From the NCBI GenBank assembly GCA_026724425.1, contig JAIUCV010000009.1, positions 16,627,294-16,691,293 of the forward strand: DNA of 64,000 bases, written 5' to 3'. Positions within the stretch are counted from its first letter, which is position 1. Each line of letters opens with the position of its first letter. This stretch comes from Erythrophleum ivorense (lineage: Eukaryota > Streptophyta > Magnoliopsida > Fabales > Fabaceae). Made by a program: the position numbers and the translations under genes. This document shows, piece by piece, positions 24,070 through 35,989 of the stretch. The notes under the pieces are model-generated. The model saw only the letters and a list, made by a program, of their open reading frames with translations. It did no database searches and had not been told where the DNA came from.

Positions 24070-24689
24070 TTGATATGGATGTTAATACAACTCAAGTTAA
24101 GAAAAGAAAAAAACAAGACAGTGACTTCAGGTAACATTTCCTCATCTTCTGAGATGGTATGATTCTCTTTCTTATTTTTATAAAATCTCTTATCCTTTTG
24201 TGCATTTCGAGACAAATATAAAATTTTCAATCAACGAAAATATTTTTTTTGGGTTCATCTATTCATGAATAGAAAATATTTTGCCAATACAATGATTGCA
24301 CTTGTATTAATCTTTCTAGTCTCTATCTTACATTTTCTTTTGGGTTGCTGACGAGTTTTACCAACGTGACAACTTTTACACTGCTTTCAATTCGAACTAA
24401 GACTCAAGCTGTGGGATAGTATTTTGATGGGTTAGCATGGTTAAATAAAACTATAAACAAGATTTTATTTGCCTCTTTTTGAAAAACAATTTTACAAATT
24501 TGTATCAAATAACAACAGCACAAATAAGATTATAGAATCAAAATATACATACCAGAGTGAAAATAATATTGCCTGGATGAGATATTAGTTAACAATTCTT
24601 AAAAAGAGGAAGTATGGCCTTGGAAAAGTAAGACTTTCAAACTCTGCGAAAAATCCAATATTTTACTAATATCATGAATTAAAGTAAAT
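23807..24689. other. 3' flank of NAC copy B
   Basis: Homologous to the region after NAC copy C (about 35,084-35,985). It contains a long (AT)n run at 24,036-24,067 that copy C lacks. No gene recognised. Confidence 0.6.
24036..24067. repeat. (AT)n microsatellite
   Basis: About 15 AT units in the 3' flank of NAC copy B; the equivalent site near 35,320 in copy C has no such expansion. Confidence 0.95.
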
Positions 24690-24834
24690 GAAGCTGTTTG
24701 ACTTACCCCTCCTCACGAATCACACTCATCAATTGCAAAGCATGAGGTAAGACTTTGGTATTACAAACATCATTCAAAATTGTATAAGTGACCAGATCAG
24801 TGTTTATATTAAAAGAGCTTTACAATTGTGAACG
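24690..24834 (-). pseudogene. Short PPR gene fragment (copy B)
   Basis: About 145 bp matching the PPR pseudogene at about 8495-8610 (shared words include CAAAATTGTATAAGT and TTTATATTAAAAGAGCTT). It encodes, out of context, the helix before and around the LREEGFKPD region. The match stops abruptly at about 24,834, where AT-rich sequence begins. It shows that the duplicated block once continued from NAC into the PPR gene. Confidence 0.75.
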
Positions 24835-25097
24835 TTTTTTTATTTGAACATTTTAAAAAAATATATAAATAAATAAATATTAAATTAAAAATATATTATC
24901 TCAAGTTTTTATTTAAATTTATTTTTAGTTTAATTTTATAGCCATTTGAATCATAGTTATTTTCGAATTGATTCTAATTTAATTCTGAGTTATCTTAATA
25001 AATTGAGTCAAATTTACTTTTTATGTCTATTTAATTTAATTTTTGAATCAAAACATGAAAAACAAAAAAATAAAAAAAGAAAATGTTACAAAATGGG
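24835..25097. other. AT-rich sequence
   Basis: No recognised feature between the PPR fragment and the MULE-like element. Confidence 0.4.
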
Positions 25098-25106
25098 GGT
25101 CTCAAT

Positions 25107-25764
25107 CAATGTTATAAGAATCAGACCGGACTAACTGGTTCGACTGGGAACTAGTCTCCAATTTGATTCGCTTAGTCCAGAAAATTGGAGAGTTAATAAA
25201 TTGATCAAACCGGTAAAAAACTATCCAAAATCGGATAAAATTGGATTGGTAAAAACTGGTTTGAACCAGTCTGCAGCAAATTTTTTTTTCTTATATAATA
25301 AAATAATTCATCCCAAATAAATTTGACAAATTAAAAATAAAAGGTAATAAAAAAGGAGGGAGTTGAAATATAATTTTTTAAAATGAGAGAATATAAAAGA
25401 AGTAAAATGTACATAATTAACTATTTTTTATACTTGTTTTCTATTATATTTATGTTCCATTTCTTAATAACATTTCTATTAAATATCAAGATATTTAGCT
25501 AAAATTACTATTTATTTTTATTTTATTTTTTAATGATAAGTAAAATTTTAATATAATTTAAAACTTTAAAATAATTTTTATAATATCTTGAAAAATATTG
25601 AATTAGTAATCAAATATTTAAAATTTACTAATATTTATTTCTTACATTAAAATTTTAATATGTAAAAATTAAAAAATAGATTACCGGTTTGACTATGGTT
25701 CGACCAATAAACCATGAACCAGTACCTCCACGGATTCAATAATCGGTCCGATTTTAAAAACATT
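25107..25764. mobile_element. Non-autonomous MULE-like MITE, 658 bp
   Basis: The ends are inverted: CAATGTTATAAGAATCAGACCGG at the left and, reverse-complemented, AATGTTTTTAAAATCGGACCG at the right. CCGG/ACCGGTT-rich words near both ends are typical of a widespread angiosperm MITE type. It is flanked by a 9-bp duplication, GGTCTCAAT at 25,098-25,106 and GGTCTTAAT at 25,765-25,773 (one mismatch). A 9-bp target site is characteristic of Mutator-like elements. There is no transposase; the centre is AT-rich. Confidence 0.8.
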
Positions 25765-25887
25765 GGTCTTAATAAATTAATTAACCTAAAAAAATCATGG
25801 TCTTACCCAATCTTCAAACTCATTCTAGATTAATAGAAAGTAGAACAAAGACCTAAAATTCCTTAAAAGCTTATTTAAAAAAGAATT

Positions 25888-25908
25888 AGATGATGATGAT
25901 GATGATTA
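25888..25908. repeat. (GAT)n microsatellite
   Basis: Short run of GAT units in AT-rich intergenic sequence. Confidence 0.85.
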
Positions 25909-26225
25909 TAATAAAGAAATTAGAAACCTCCTTGTGTCCTGTCCATCGTCCTTAACATGTAAAGGTAGAGTGACTTTGCAAAGGAAGGCATTTCAATTCT
26001 CTACACAGCTCTTGCGAGTATCTCACCATGCACAGCATTGAAATAATGCGATTTTGGCATCTAATTTAGGTTGCTCGCATGATCCAATGGCCTTGGACAT
26101 GTCATGCAAAATTAGGTTGAAAATGCACCATTTCTAGTTTAATGAAATGGTGTAATTTGAGTAGTAAAATTCAGAAAAAAGGCAATTTCGTCCATTCGTT
26201 GTGCTAGATTAGGACCCTCCATTCA

Positions 26226-26795
26226 ATCTTTTGAGCTCAATATGAGAGAATGAAATGCTTTTACAAAAATTTAAGGTTAAAAAAAAGTGAAAGAATGCAT
26301 TGCTTCTCAAAATATGTGTTTAGGGTTGTAGAGTTGTTGTAAAGCTGGAAGATTCTAATAAGATATAGGAAATTTACATATTCAATCTTTTTGCATAAAT
26401 AGCAAGAAGCAATTGATTTTTTTTGGTGCAAACTCTTATACAAATCAAATATTAATGTTCTTAATGATTTTATTTGAAGAATTTTGTTTCCACATTTGGC
26501 CCATTTTATTATCTTTTTCAAAATAAGAACTAATATCAAAGTGGTTAACTTTTATTTGATCCATGAAAAAATGAATCCATGAAACAATGGATGAAGTATG
26601 CAATATTTTTATCTTTTGAATTTTGAAGTATGTATATGTAATCTGTGTCAAGTAAGCAATCTTTTGAGCTCAATATGAAAGAATGAAAAAAGTGTGAAGT
26701 ATGCAATTTTCCTATTTAATGGCTCACTTTTACAAAAATTTAAGGTTAAAAAAGAATAATTGAATGCTTTACTTTTCAAAGTATATGTTTAATTT
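26226..26795. repeat. Direct repeat flanking AT-rich sequence
   Basis: CTTTTGAGCTCAATATGA begins similar stretches at about 26,229 and 26,661, both followed by TTTTACAAAAATTTAAGGTTAAAAAA. The second copy has an extra ~30 bp. The copies are about 430 bp apart and lie just upstream of the FAR1-like relic; they might be remnants of a transposable-element end. Confidence 0.6.
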
Positions 26796-26854
26796 ATGTA
26801 CACTTAATTTATTTAGCTTTTGTGATCAAGGTAGTGCTAAAGTTTTATCATTTC

Positions 26855-28560
26855 CTTGAAGGACCATTCGATGGAGGGTGACTTGACCCCTAGATTAGGC
26901 ATGGAATATGAAATCCCAAATGAAATAGGGAAGTTTTAGGTTGCATGTGCTAGGAGAATTGAATTTGGTGCTAGGAAATATAATTTCACTAAAAGTAAGA
27001 AGGGTGGATCCATACTTTCTTATAGATATGTTTGCTGCAAGGAAAATTTGCAAAAACAAGTTAAAAAGGGATGGTATGACCACTAATCCTTGTCTTGAAA
27101 ACTAGGACCAATTGTAAAGTAAGAATGGATGTTACACTTATGGATGGAAAATATAATATTGATACATGTTGAAGAGCATAATTACCCACTTCAACTCTCA
27201 GAGATGGTTCACATGTTAGCATTTTAATATAGATTAATTGAAATCCAAGGCTATGAGATTGAGTGGGCATAGGAATTTGGGCTTTAGCAAAAGCCTCCTT
27301 TTAGTGGATGAGTAAATATGCCAAAGGAAGAGCTAATCTCGGCTACACCTGGGAGGATGCAAATAATTATCTTAAGTCTTGAAGGTAGGGAGAGGCTAGA
27401 TGTTTGTTGTAGTGTTTTTAAGAACTGTTGGCAAAAAATCTGTCATTTTATCATGCCTACTAAATGAATATAGAAAAATAAATTACAAACATCTTTTAGA
27501 TAGATGCATGAATGTTGATTGATTATGTTTATTTTGGTAAGGTGGTAGCATTGGACACAATGCATAATACAAATTGTGATCATAAACTACTTGCAATATC
27601 CTCTGGATTCAATCACCATAGAAGATTGGTGACTTTCGGGGTAGTGTTGCTATATAATGAAGCCATTGATTGGAAGCTTTCTTAGAGGCATAAAGGCAAA
27701 AAAAACTGCTAACAGTTTTTTATAGATTAGGATTAAACTATGGCAAGAGCATTACACGAGGTGTTTCTAGAGATATAATTTGCATTATGCACACGGAATT
27801 TAAGACAAAATAGGATCAAGTATCTTGGAGACTTAATGAAGTGTGGTTCATGGTTTTTAACTAACTTTACAAAGTACATGTATGAGTATGAAGAGGAACC
27901 CCAATTTAAAGAAGCATAGAGCCAATTGCTATCAAGGTACGATGTGCATGAAAATACGTGGTTGATCTTAGTTTACAAGATAAAGGAGAAATGGACGTAG
28001 TGTCATATGAAGAAAGATTTCATTTTATGCATGCAAAGCATGTAACTAAGTAAAAGTATTAATGCTGATGTCAAGAGTTACACAAAAGTGGATATGGATA
28101 TTAATTAGTATTTTAGTAATTTTGAATGGGTTGTGGAAGATAAGAAGTACAATGAATTGAAATGTGAGTTTGAGTTACAGTAGAAAATGTCTTAACTAAT
28201 TGTCCTGAGCTTGCTTATACTTAAACAGGTTTCCTAAATTTACACTACCCTTATCTTCATTTGTTCGAGGAACAATGAGATCTATTTGCAGCTACTTGTA
28301 TAAAGTGCAAAATTGAGGTCAATTCATTGGAAAACTATATTGTTGGTATGGTTAACGAAGAAAAAGAATAGAAGGTTCAATACTTGGGTCAATTTCATGT
28401 AGTCATTAAAGGTTTAAAACTATTAGAATATTATATCACTATACTTTGAAGGTATATGATATTTGAGATATGAAAAAACTCCTTCAGTAGTATATATTAA
28501 AGAGGTGGACAAAAGATGCGAGGAGTGGCGTCATACATGATAATAGGGGAAATTAGACCT
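26855..28560 (+). pseudogene. FAR1/FHY3-like (MULE transposase-derived) relic
   Basis: Many stops and shifts, but the domain order is that of FAR1-related proteins. An N-terminal FAR1 DNA-binding segment (PRLGMEYEI-like start at about 26,893, then CARRIEFGARKYNFTKSKKGGSILSYRYVC near 26,950-27,050 and EEHNYPLQLSEMVHML near 27,172-27,220) comes first. The MULE transposase core follows (FGKVVALDTMHNTN near 27,535, GFNHHRRLVTFGVVLLYNEA near 27,610), then the WL..VYKIKEKW region near 27,960. The SWIM-side ending (FKTIRILYHYTLKVYDI then YILKRWTKDARSGVIHD) is near 28,410-28,545. FAR1 proteins are transcription factors domesticated from Mutator-type transposases. Whether this is a dead FAR1 paralogue or a dead transposon copy cannot be told. 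Confidence 0.8.
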
Positions 28561-29810
28561 AGTAGATCCTAGGCATGGAAACATACAATAGTATAGATAA
28601 CTTTATCCCATGTCTATAAGACTAGCAATTGAAGCATTTGATTATCTTAAAACATAATCAGTGTGTTAGAACTAAGCAAGCAAGTGGTAGATCTTCCTTT
28701 GAACGTATTGCATACAAACAACTATGGCAGTACAAGTATGGCACCATTAACATAGTCTATTGCATGGCCTAAGGGATTCAAAAAAGAGATGGTACAAGGA
28801 AGAGTAGACAATTAAAAAGTTGGGTTAAGAAACTATGTAAGAGAAAAAGAAGAGCTACACCAGGCAGAGATTCACAAACTTATAGGACTATGATATGGAT
28901 ATGATTTTGTGTCTTAATTTTTTATAGTAGTTTAAATAAATCTTAATGTTTCATTTCTTTTTTTAGACATTTAAATACAAGCAAGCTTCTTTATCGTCGC
29001 ACTTTGAGCATTGACTGCATTTACACCTCTAGCATATGCCATGTTCTCTCAGAGAGATAGGAGCGAAATAACTTATACAGAACTATTATTATTTAGAACA
29101 GTTAATTTCTTATAACTTATGTGGTATTATTGGATATTTAGTGTATATCATGTGATTAATGTTCATTTATTAATATAGGTACTAATGGATTCTTTTATGC
29201 CTTCTCTAGAAGCATTGGAATTCAATAGATATATTTTAGGAGACACATAATGCTAAAGTAATAACAATACTAAAAAAAAAATATTAATAGTAAAATAATC
29301 ACTTTTATTAATTTCAATATGTTAGTTACAATGAATACTTTAGTACAATATTCCTTTTTGGTTCATAGAGTACATGCTATCTTTGACTTCATACATTATA
29401 AATCTATCACAAATTTTCATTTGCATTACATCCTAAGCCCTAGCATTTCATTTGGATTCATACAATGCTTTTCTGGTGTTCTTTGGCTTCTATAGATGTA
29501 TTTCTTGCATAACTAACACTTTTTTCCAAATGTTAGCAACAAGAGGTCCTTACCAATATATTAATTTATTCGTATGCGGGAATAATAAGCCAACCTACCT
29601 TCCCTGTAAATGCAGACTCTTCAAATAGACCTATAGGAGAGACATGTAGATATGTTCATAACTATGAGGGTGGACATGTGTGTTGAGTCATCATAGACAT
29701 TGACAAACAAGTTTGTACATTCAGGCTCTTTTGGCTGTTTCACAGAATTAGCAAGATTGCATTCAGCTTTGTTTTGACGTTATCATTTTGTAACAAGTAG
29801 TTCATTTATA
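28561..29810. other. Intergenic sequence, no gene recognised
   Basis: The first ~300 bp may be the degraded C-terminal part of the FAR1-like relic. The remainder is AT-rich with no recognisable domain, repeat or duplication. Confidence 0.4.
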
Positions 29811-30418
29811 TTCTTCTGTGAGGTGGGGTGTAGTCTAGAAGGCAAGCTAATGGATCTAACATGGCAATGAACTTTAGAAGTTGTGTATAAACCACACATT
29901 TGCTCTGTGCTTCTGATTCAGTATAATGAAATGAGCGAGATAGGCTTGAATGGAGACTGGTTTTTGATGAGGAACATCATGGGCCCTTCATGCCGAGAAA
30001 TGTCGTCTTTGTGTAGCAGAAATTCGTGTCATTCTACCCATTTTGAAGATCTCGGGCATTCTAGCAAACAGCTTTTAATCCTAAACGCTTTCCCTAATAT
30101 AATGTTCATTCCGTCGGCAACATTTGGCACAGAATAAATTGTTTAAGAGCGGCTTGCCTTGTCGCCCCAATCACTAGCAGTATGATCTTCTTCTCAAGAG
30201 TTAATCTTGTAAGTTGCATTGCTAATGTAAACCAAACTTGGCAGTGCATGATCCTTGAATATTTAATAACAAAAGATGATATAAATTCATTGTACAAGAA
30301 AAGGAATTAGAAAGGGTCAAAAGAAAAATGACAAACAAGATAGAATCTAACTTGATATAGACCTATAATCTAGGTCTTCTTGTGAGAAAATATGATGTTA
30401 TTTCTTCTCACTTCCATG
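29811..30418 (-). pseudogene. DUF241 gene fragment: N-terminus and upstream region
   Basis: Direct duplicate of about 1257-1878. It carries only the first ~15 codons' worth of the DUF241 N-terminal pattern (…HVRSISLPSRLHP, read on the minus strand at about 29,825-29,865) plus the upstream sequence; the rest of the coding region is missing. Its far end joins abruptly, within a few shared bases (CTTCCAT/CATxACGCC), to the segment that precedes the NAC copies. Confidence 0.8.
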
Positions 30419-31340
30419 ACGCCAGAATGGGTATTCAAACCCATTCTTAGTCAAACAAATAGTTATCTCAAAATCTTAACCAACGTTCATTTCCAAAATA
30501 ATGAACACAAGCTCAATCCCCGAAGAAACCAAAGGATACTCATTCGGCTATATCCATAGTTCAAGGGCAGAAAATGAAGGGCAAGGTATCGGGATGAGTC
30601 ACATTACCTCTCAAATCTGAACATTCAATTGCTCCAATTGAACTCCTCTCTGCTTCGCTTTCTCTTTTACTTCTCTTAATTTATGCTTCACTCTCCGAAT
30701 TCCTCTCTCTGCCTTTGTCTTCTCTCATATAGCGAAGAGCTAACAAACCATGGTGATAGAAGGTGGATCTTCTGGAATTCGATGGGAAGAGAATCGCATT
30801 TTAGAGAACCAAATCATCCTTGCTCTGTCTCTGATGCGTTCTTGGCGTCTTCTTCTACTGGCTCTCTGCGGTGAAAGCGATAAGGAGAAGGAACCGATGT
30901 TCTCTGCAAATCTGGGGATGTAGGGTGTGTATCTCAAATGAGACGATTTAGATTTATTTTAGATAATTTAAATGTTATGGAATTTTTTTAATATAAAATA
31001 TTATTTTTAATTGAAAATTATAAAATTATTTTTGTTTTATGTTGTATGTGTTTTAAAATAAAAGAAAATTTGAAATTAAAAAAATATAAAATCTATTCAA
31101 ATTAAACTTATACGGTCCGAATGAAATATCCCACTATGCATAAGATCCCCTCGGAAGGGAGAAGGCCAGAGGGAATAAAACGTAATGAATTATGCGTTTC
31201 ATCCATTGTGTCTTACCATCTTTCTTTTGTTTGATTTTGTTTATTTATTTTTTTGTTTTTTCATTTGGGATTTGGGTTAGGAGGATTCGAACCTCATAGA
31301 TTCAATTTGACTAACTAAAAAGTAAAACCTAATGTGAGAA
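30419..31340. repeat. Duplicated segment upstream of NAC copy C
   Basis: Second copy of 19,868-20,780, including the GC-richer exon-like stretch (to about 30,920) and the AT-rich part that follows. The open frame seen on the minus strand of the first copy is not preserved, arguing against a protein-coding role. Confidence 0.65.
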
Positions 31341-31637
31341 AATTAGATGATTGGAACGTTGAAAAGTGAATTAAAATGAAAAATAAATAACAAGATCACT
31401 CTAATGTATATATAAAAAAAGATTTTGGTATATCAATAAAAAAAAAATTGGTCAAATTTAGACTGATGAAATGTTAGTAAAAAATAATTCTTTTTTTACT
31501 TATTTTAATGCAGTATTAAAATGTGAAATAAAGCCTGAGTAATTAATAAATGACTTGATAATGAAAGACACCATAAGATATGCATAAATAAATTATAGGA
31601 TAATTACTTATTTAAAGAAACAAAAGCGTCAACAAGT

Positions 31638-31646
31638 TATATATAA
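31638..31646 (+). promoter_or_regulatory. TATA box of NAC copy C
   Basis: TATATATAA, 87 bp upstream of the ATG at 31,733, at the same place as in copy B. Confidence 0.72.
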
Positions 31647-31732
31647 GGCCAACATAATTAAACAATATGTATCAAGGTTTCTTTTGCTCCCTGCGTTGCA
31701 TTTTTCAAAAACTTTTTACTTTGTTTTCTTCA

Positions 31733-34700
31733 ATGGCAAACTTCTCTTATTTTCCAACGGGCTTTAGATTTGCTCCACATGACGATGAGCTCATTATTCA
31801 TTACTTGGCCCCAAAAATTGCCAAGAAACCTTTGCCTTTCAACCTAATCAATGAAGTTAATATATACGAATCCGATCCTATGACTTTTTGTGGTATTTTC
31901 TTTTTATCCTATATCTTAGTTTTTTTTAAAAAAATATTTGTGAATCAGAGTATATGAATTCTTGAAATTTGGTTTTGACGTACAGTCTTTATAGTCTGAC
32001 AATTTCTTTTTTCTTTTTGTAATTGTAGCAATGGTGTTTCTATCTTTTATTTTCATGGACATAGGATCAGTTTGCAATATATATCTTTTATGATATTAAG
32101 ATTACGAATAGGTTCTTTTATTGGTTTCTTTTCTCTTAGATCAATTCTTGAAAATGATTTAATATTCTATATTTTTAATCCATATAAAGATGAGATTTTA
32201 GTTGAGTATCTTGTTTTTAATAAACCTTAGACTATGTCTGTACGTGTCAATACAACTTTTTATGTTTTAGTATACATCTGTCTTCAATTAAAAAATTAGT
32301 AATAAAAAGTGTTTAAAAATATTTCTCGTATAACTATATTTCTTAAACTGTTTTAGTGTAATAAATTATTTTTAAAATATCAAGTAATTATCTATAGCTA
32401 TAATCTTATTATATTATAAAATAAAAATAATAGATATTTTTAATATCTAAAATATTATTCATTAACTCTAAGTAAATGCTTACTAACTACGTTATTTTGT
32501 TTTAATAATCTTTAAATAAGAGGTACTTTTTAAGAAAAAAAGAGAAATGAGAGGTGGTTTCAAAACATTCCAAACTACCAATAAATAATGTGTGACAGAG
32601 AACCAAAAGATACTAGTGGCTTGTGCGTGTCAATTTTTTTAAACTTCAATTTTATATAATTTTTTCATATAAAATTAAATCATAGTAATTTTTATATTTT
32701 AAAATAATTAAAAAAATAATGAAAAGTTATTTAGATTTTCAATTCTTCTATGCGCATTTTAACTTTTCTTATATTGATATATAGCTATATAATCAATGAT
32801 TGAAAAATTTCAAAGTCATATATAGTAGTACTAACAAATATGAAGGATTCTTTTTGTTCTAAAAAGTGTAGAGAAATTTTTAGAAATTAGGTAACTGTAA
32901 AACTGCAAAGTATTTATCTCAAGGGTGAAGAAAATATAGAATGGGTAAAGGGTTTGATAGAGCAAAGTCCCAAAGGCTTAGTTATATTTAAATTTTATTA
33001 AAAGTTCTATCACCTTGTATGAAAAATATTAGCACATTCGACGCAGATGAAAGGGAGATCTTGATTTTAGACTTCTATATTTCTTCCACTTTCCATTATA
33101 ATCAGAAATAGGAATAATTCTTGGACATGTCATAGTGTTTGAACATTTAAATCAAATGAAGATAGGTTTGGTTGAGTTTTTCTTGTTTACCTAAACCGTT
33201 CTTTTTCTTTTTCTTTTGAGAAGTTAGGATCAATTCTTGATATAGGTATTGTTAGATATTTTAATAGTGTATTTCACCTATTTTTTTTTCTTTTCAAATA
33301 TTTAGGTTATGGATTTATTAATGGAAGAATTTGAGTTAAGGATCCAAAATTAAAAAATATTTATTTTGAAGGAGTTATTATCATTAGGATTTTTACTTTA
33401 AAAGATTTATTATCATTAGGTTTAAGAAGTTTTACTTACAGTTAATAGTAATTTATTCTTAAACAATAATAATAAGTTTTTCAGAGTAAATATTTTTAAC
33501 TTTGGTTTTTAACTTTAATTCTCCTATTATTATTTATATATGATCAATCGCATGATTTTTTTAATCATATCTTAATGCTGAACTTTTTCAATCTCCAATA
33601 TATTATAGCAGTATCTATTTTTCACATGAAAAGCCTATAAATTTAGTATCTTTTGATGTGGTAGAAACTTACAAGACTCAAGGTGAAGGTAAATGGTATT
33701 TCTTCAGTTCAAGAGACAGAAGATATAAAAATGGCGGGAGACCAAATCGATCTGCAGGGGAAGGATTTTGGAGGGCCATAGATTCTGCAAAACCTATCAT
33801 GCACAAAGGTGTTCAGATTGGAAATAAAAGATCATTGGTATACTACAAAAGAAGACCTCCCAATGTCGTTGAGAAGACAAATTGGATCATGTGTGAATTC
33901 ATGGTAGAGAACCATCCATTACATAAAAGGGCTAGTTCACAAGACATGAAGGTATGAAATTTTTTGCAGATAATAAATTTAGCACTTTCTTCAAGGAAGA
34001 GTATAACTTGAAATTTCATATTAAACACTCGCATTCTTCAACTAAACTAGACTCATGCTAGGTGGCGAACACTTAAAAGTTGGAATTAATGTTGACTTCT
34101 GCCTAAGCTCATATCTATGCCTAGTGTGTTATATTTAGCATTTTTGTGTGTTAACAAGTTTACTAACATTTGTAAATCCTTTTCTTTTTTTGCAGCTTGA
34201 TGACATTGTTCTATGTAAAATACATAAGAAGAAAGGTCCAATTTCCTTTCGAAAGAGATCTCGTGAGGAAAACGAAAAAAGCTGTGATGAAGTAGCATAC
34301 ATGCCAATGGATCAACATAATAATAATGAAATCGAAAAAAATCGTAATGAAGAAATGGCGTGGTCACAGCCGTTGGATCATAATTATGCCCTGAATGTAA
34401 ATAACTACTTTGTTGAAGGGTTTGTTCCCTTAAGCCAAGGGCTTCAATACCTTCCTCCGTATGGGCGTATTTCAAATTCTGATAATGTGCATCAGCCTGT
34501 AGCATATAACAATCTGGTTGAGAGTCATCAGCAAGAACATATGGTGCAGCCACGGCAGTTGGATCAGAATAATGTCACGCAATTAAATGATAACGTTGTT
34601 GAAGGATTTGTTTCGTGTGGCCAAGAGACCCAAGAGCTTCCATATGGGTGTACTTCAAAATTCCATGATCTGCATCATCATTTAATAAATAACAATATTC

Positions 34701-35083
34701 AGGTGGGAGTCGAACCATTGTCATTTTCATCACAACTTCAGCAATTGAATGAGAGTCATCATCATCAGCAAGAATTTCATGTAACAAACCAAGCTTACTC
34801 TAATATTGAGAGCCATCATCAACTTCCTGCAAAAGTTGCTAGGTTTGTAGGAAGCTATGATAGCCAAGAATCCCATAAACAAATAGTGTATGACAATTAG
34901 GAGGGAGTCGAAGTGTCGTCATCACAACTAGGGTTTCAACAATTTAATGGGAGTCATCAACAAGACTTTTATCATCAAATTCCAAATCCTCAAAGTTTTG
35001 ATGACCTCTATAATTGTGATCCATTTCTTGATATAGACTACAATTTTCCTTTCGTAGATTTCTCAAGTCCACCCTCCATTTAA
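31733..35083 (+). pseudogene. NAC transcription factor, copy C, premature stop
   Basis: Paralogue of copy B with identical exon sizes: exon 1 31,733-31,892 (160 nt), exon 2 33,665-33,951 (287 nt), exon 3 34,196-35,083 (888 nt). An upstream in-frame ATG at 31,667 exists, but 31,733 matches copy B and follows the TATA box sensibly. The NAC domain is complete, with the same divergent FWRAIDSAKP core, and the A-rich stretch near 34,330 keeps the frame. At 34,898-34,900 TAG stands where copy B has CAG (Gln), so the frame ends after 383 residues. Downstream the frame stays readable for about 60 more codons to DPFLDIDYNFPFVDFS and TAA at 35,081-35,083. The product might still bind DNA but lacks the conserved C-terminal acidic-aromatic end, a likely activation region. 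Intron 1 is larger than in copy B (1772 versus 1058 bp), partly from a MITE and partly from sequence that copy B lost. Confidence 0.85.
33321..33525. mobile_element. 205-bp MITE in intron 1 of NAC copy C
   Basis: Absent from the aligned position in copy B, where GGTTATGGAATTATTATTTA is uninterrupted (about 22,244). The left end (ATGGAAGAATTTGAGTTAAG...) and the reverse complement of the right end (AGGAGAATTAAAGTTAAAAA...) match imperfectly over about 50 bp. TTATTA occurs on both sides (33,315-33,320 and 33,527-33,532), consistent with a target duplication. Insertion came after the B/C duplication. Confidence 0.8.
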
Positions 35084-35989
35084 TTTCTTGGTGGGAATAA
35101 TTATCCAGGAATGGGTGATTAATTTTGTGCATTTTTGTGATACTTAATGAACAAGTTGATCTATTGTTGCAAAACTGAAATACCGTTGGATTAGTAATTT
35201 GTTTATTTATTTATTATAAAAGTAATTTGATGATATGTTGTTCATCTATTTGGCTAGATTGTTGTAGTACATGTATGATATTTTAATTAGTGTTGATATA
35301 ATAAATTTTGGGGGGAAACTTGGTATGTCTATCTGTACATCAAACCTGTTAGTACTACTAAGTTAAAGAAAGGAGAACAACAAGACAGTGACGTCAGGAA
35401 ATATTTCCTCTCCTTCTAAGATATGTATGATGCTCCTTTTTAGTTTATAAAATCTCATATTATTTTGTGGATTTCAAGACAAATCTAATTTTTTTCAATC
35501 AATAAAAGATTATTTTTTTTCAAGTATAGAGAAAAGAACATAGTATTCATGGGTTCGTCTATTCAAGAATAAAAAATATTTTTTCAATCCACTGATTGCA
35601 CTTATATTAGTCTTTCTAGTCTCTAGTCCTTACATGATTTTCTTTGCTCACGACTTTTACCAACACAACAACTTTCACACTATCGTTTTCAACTCGAACT
35701 AAGAATCAGCTATAAGTAGGATAGTATGTTGATGGCTTAGCATGGTTAAATAAAGCTAATATGAGATTTTATCTACCTTTTTTTGAAAAACAATTTTACA
35801 TTTTTAATCAAATAACAACAGCAAAGTTAGGAATATTACAGAGTCAACATATACATACCAAAGTGAAAATAATATTGCCTAGATGTGATATCACTAACAA
35901 TTCTTAAAAGGAGGAAGTATCCCTTTGGAAAAGTAAGCCTTTCAGACTTTGCAAAAAATCCAACATTCTATTAATATCATGAATTATTG
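35084..35989. other. 3' flank of NAC copy C
   Basis: Homologous to 23,807-24,689. No gene recognised. Confidence 0.6.

Noticed and set aside
31270..31310. GGATTCGAACCTC resembles a tRNA T-arm on the minus strand
   Set aside because: No matching anticodon or D arm at the proper distance, and the duplicated copy near 20,705 lacks it.
34086..34553. 155-residue minus-strand frame opposite NAC exon 3
   Set aside because: Shadow of the plus-strand His/Gln-rich tail; spliced NAC structure explains the region.
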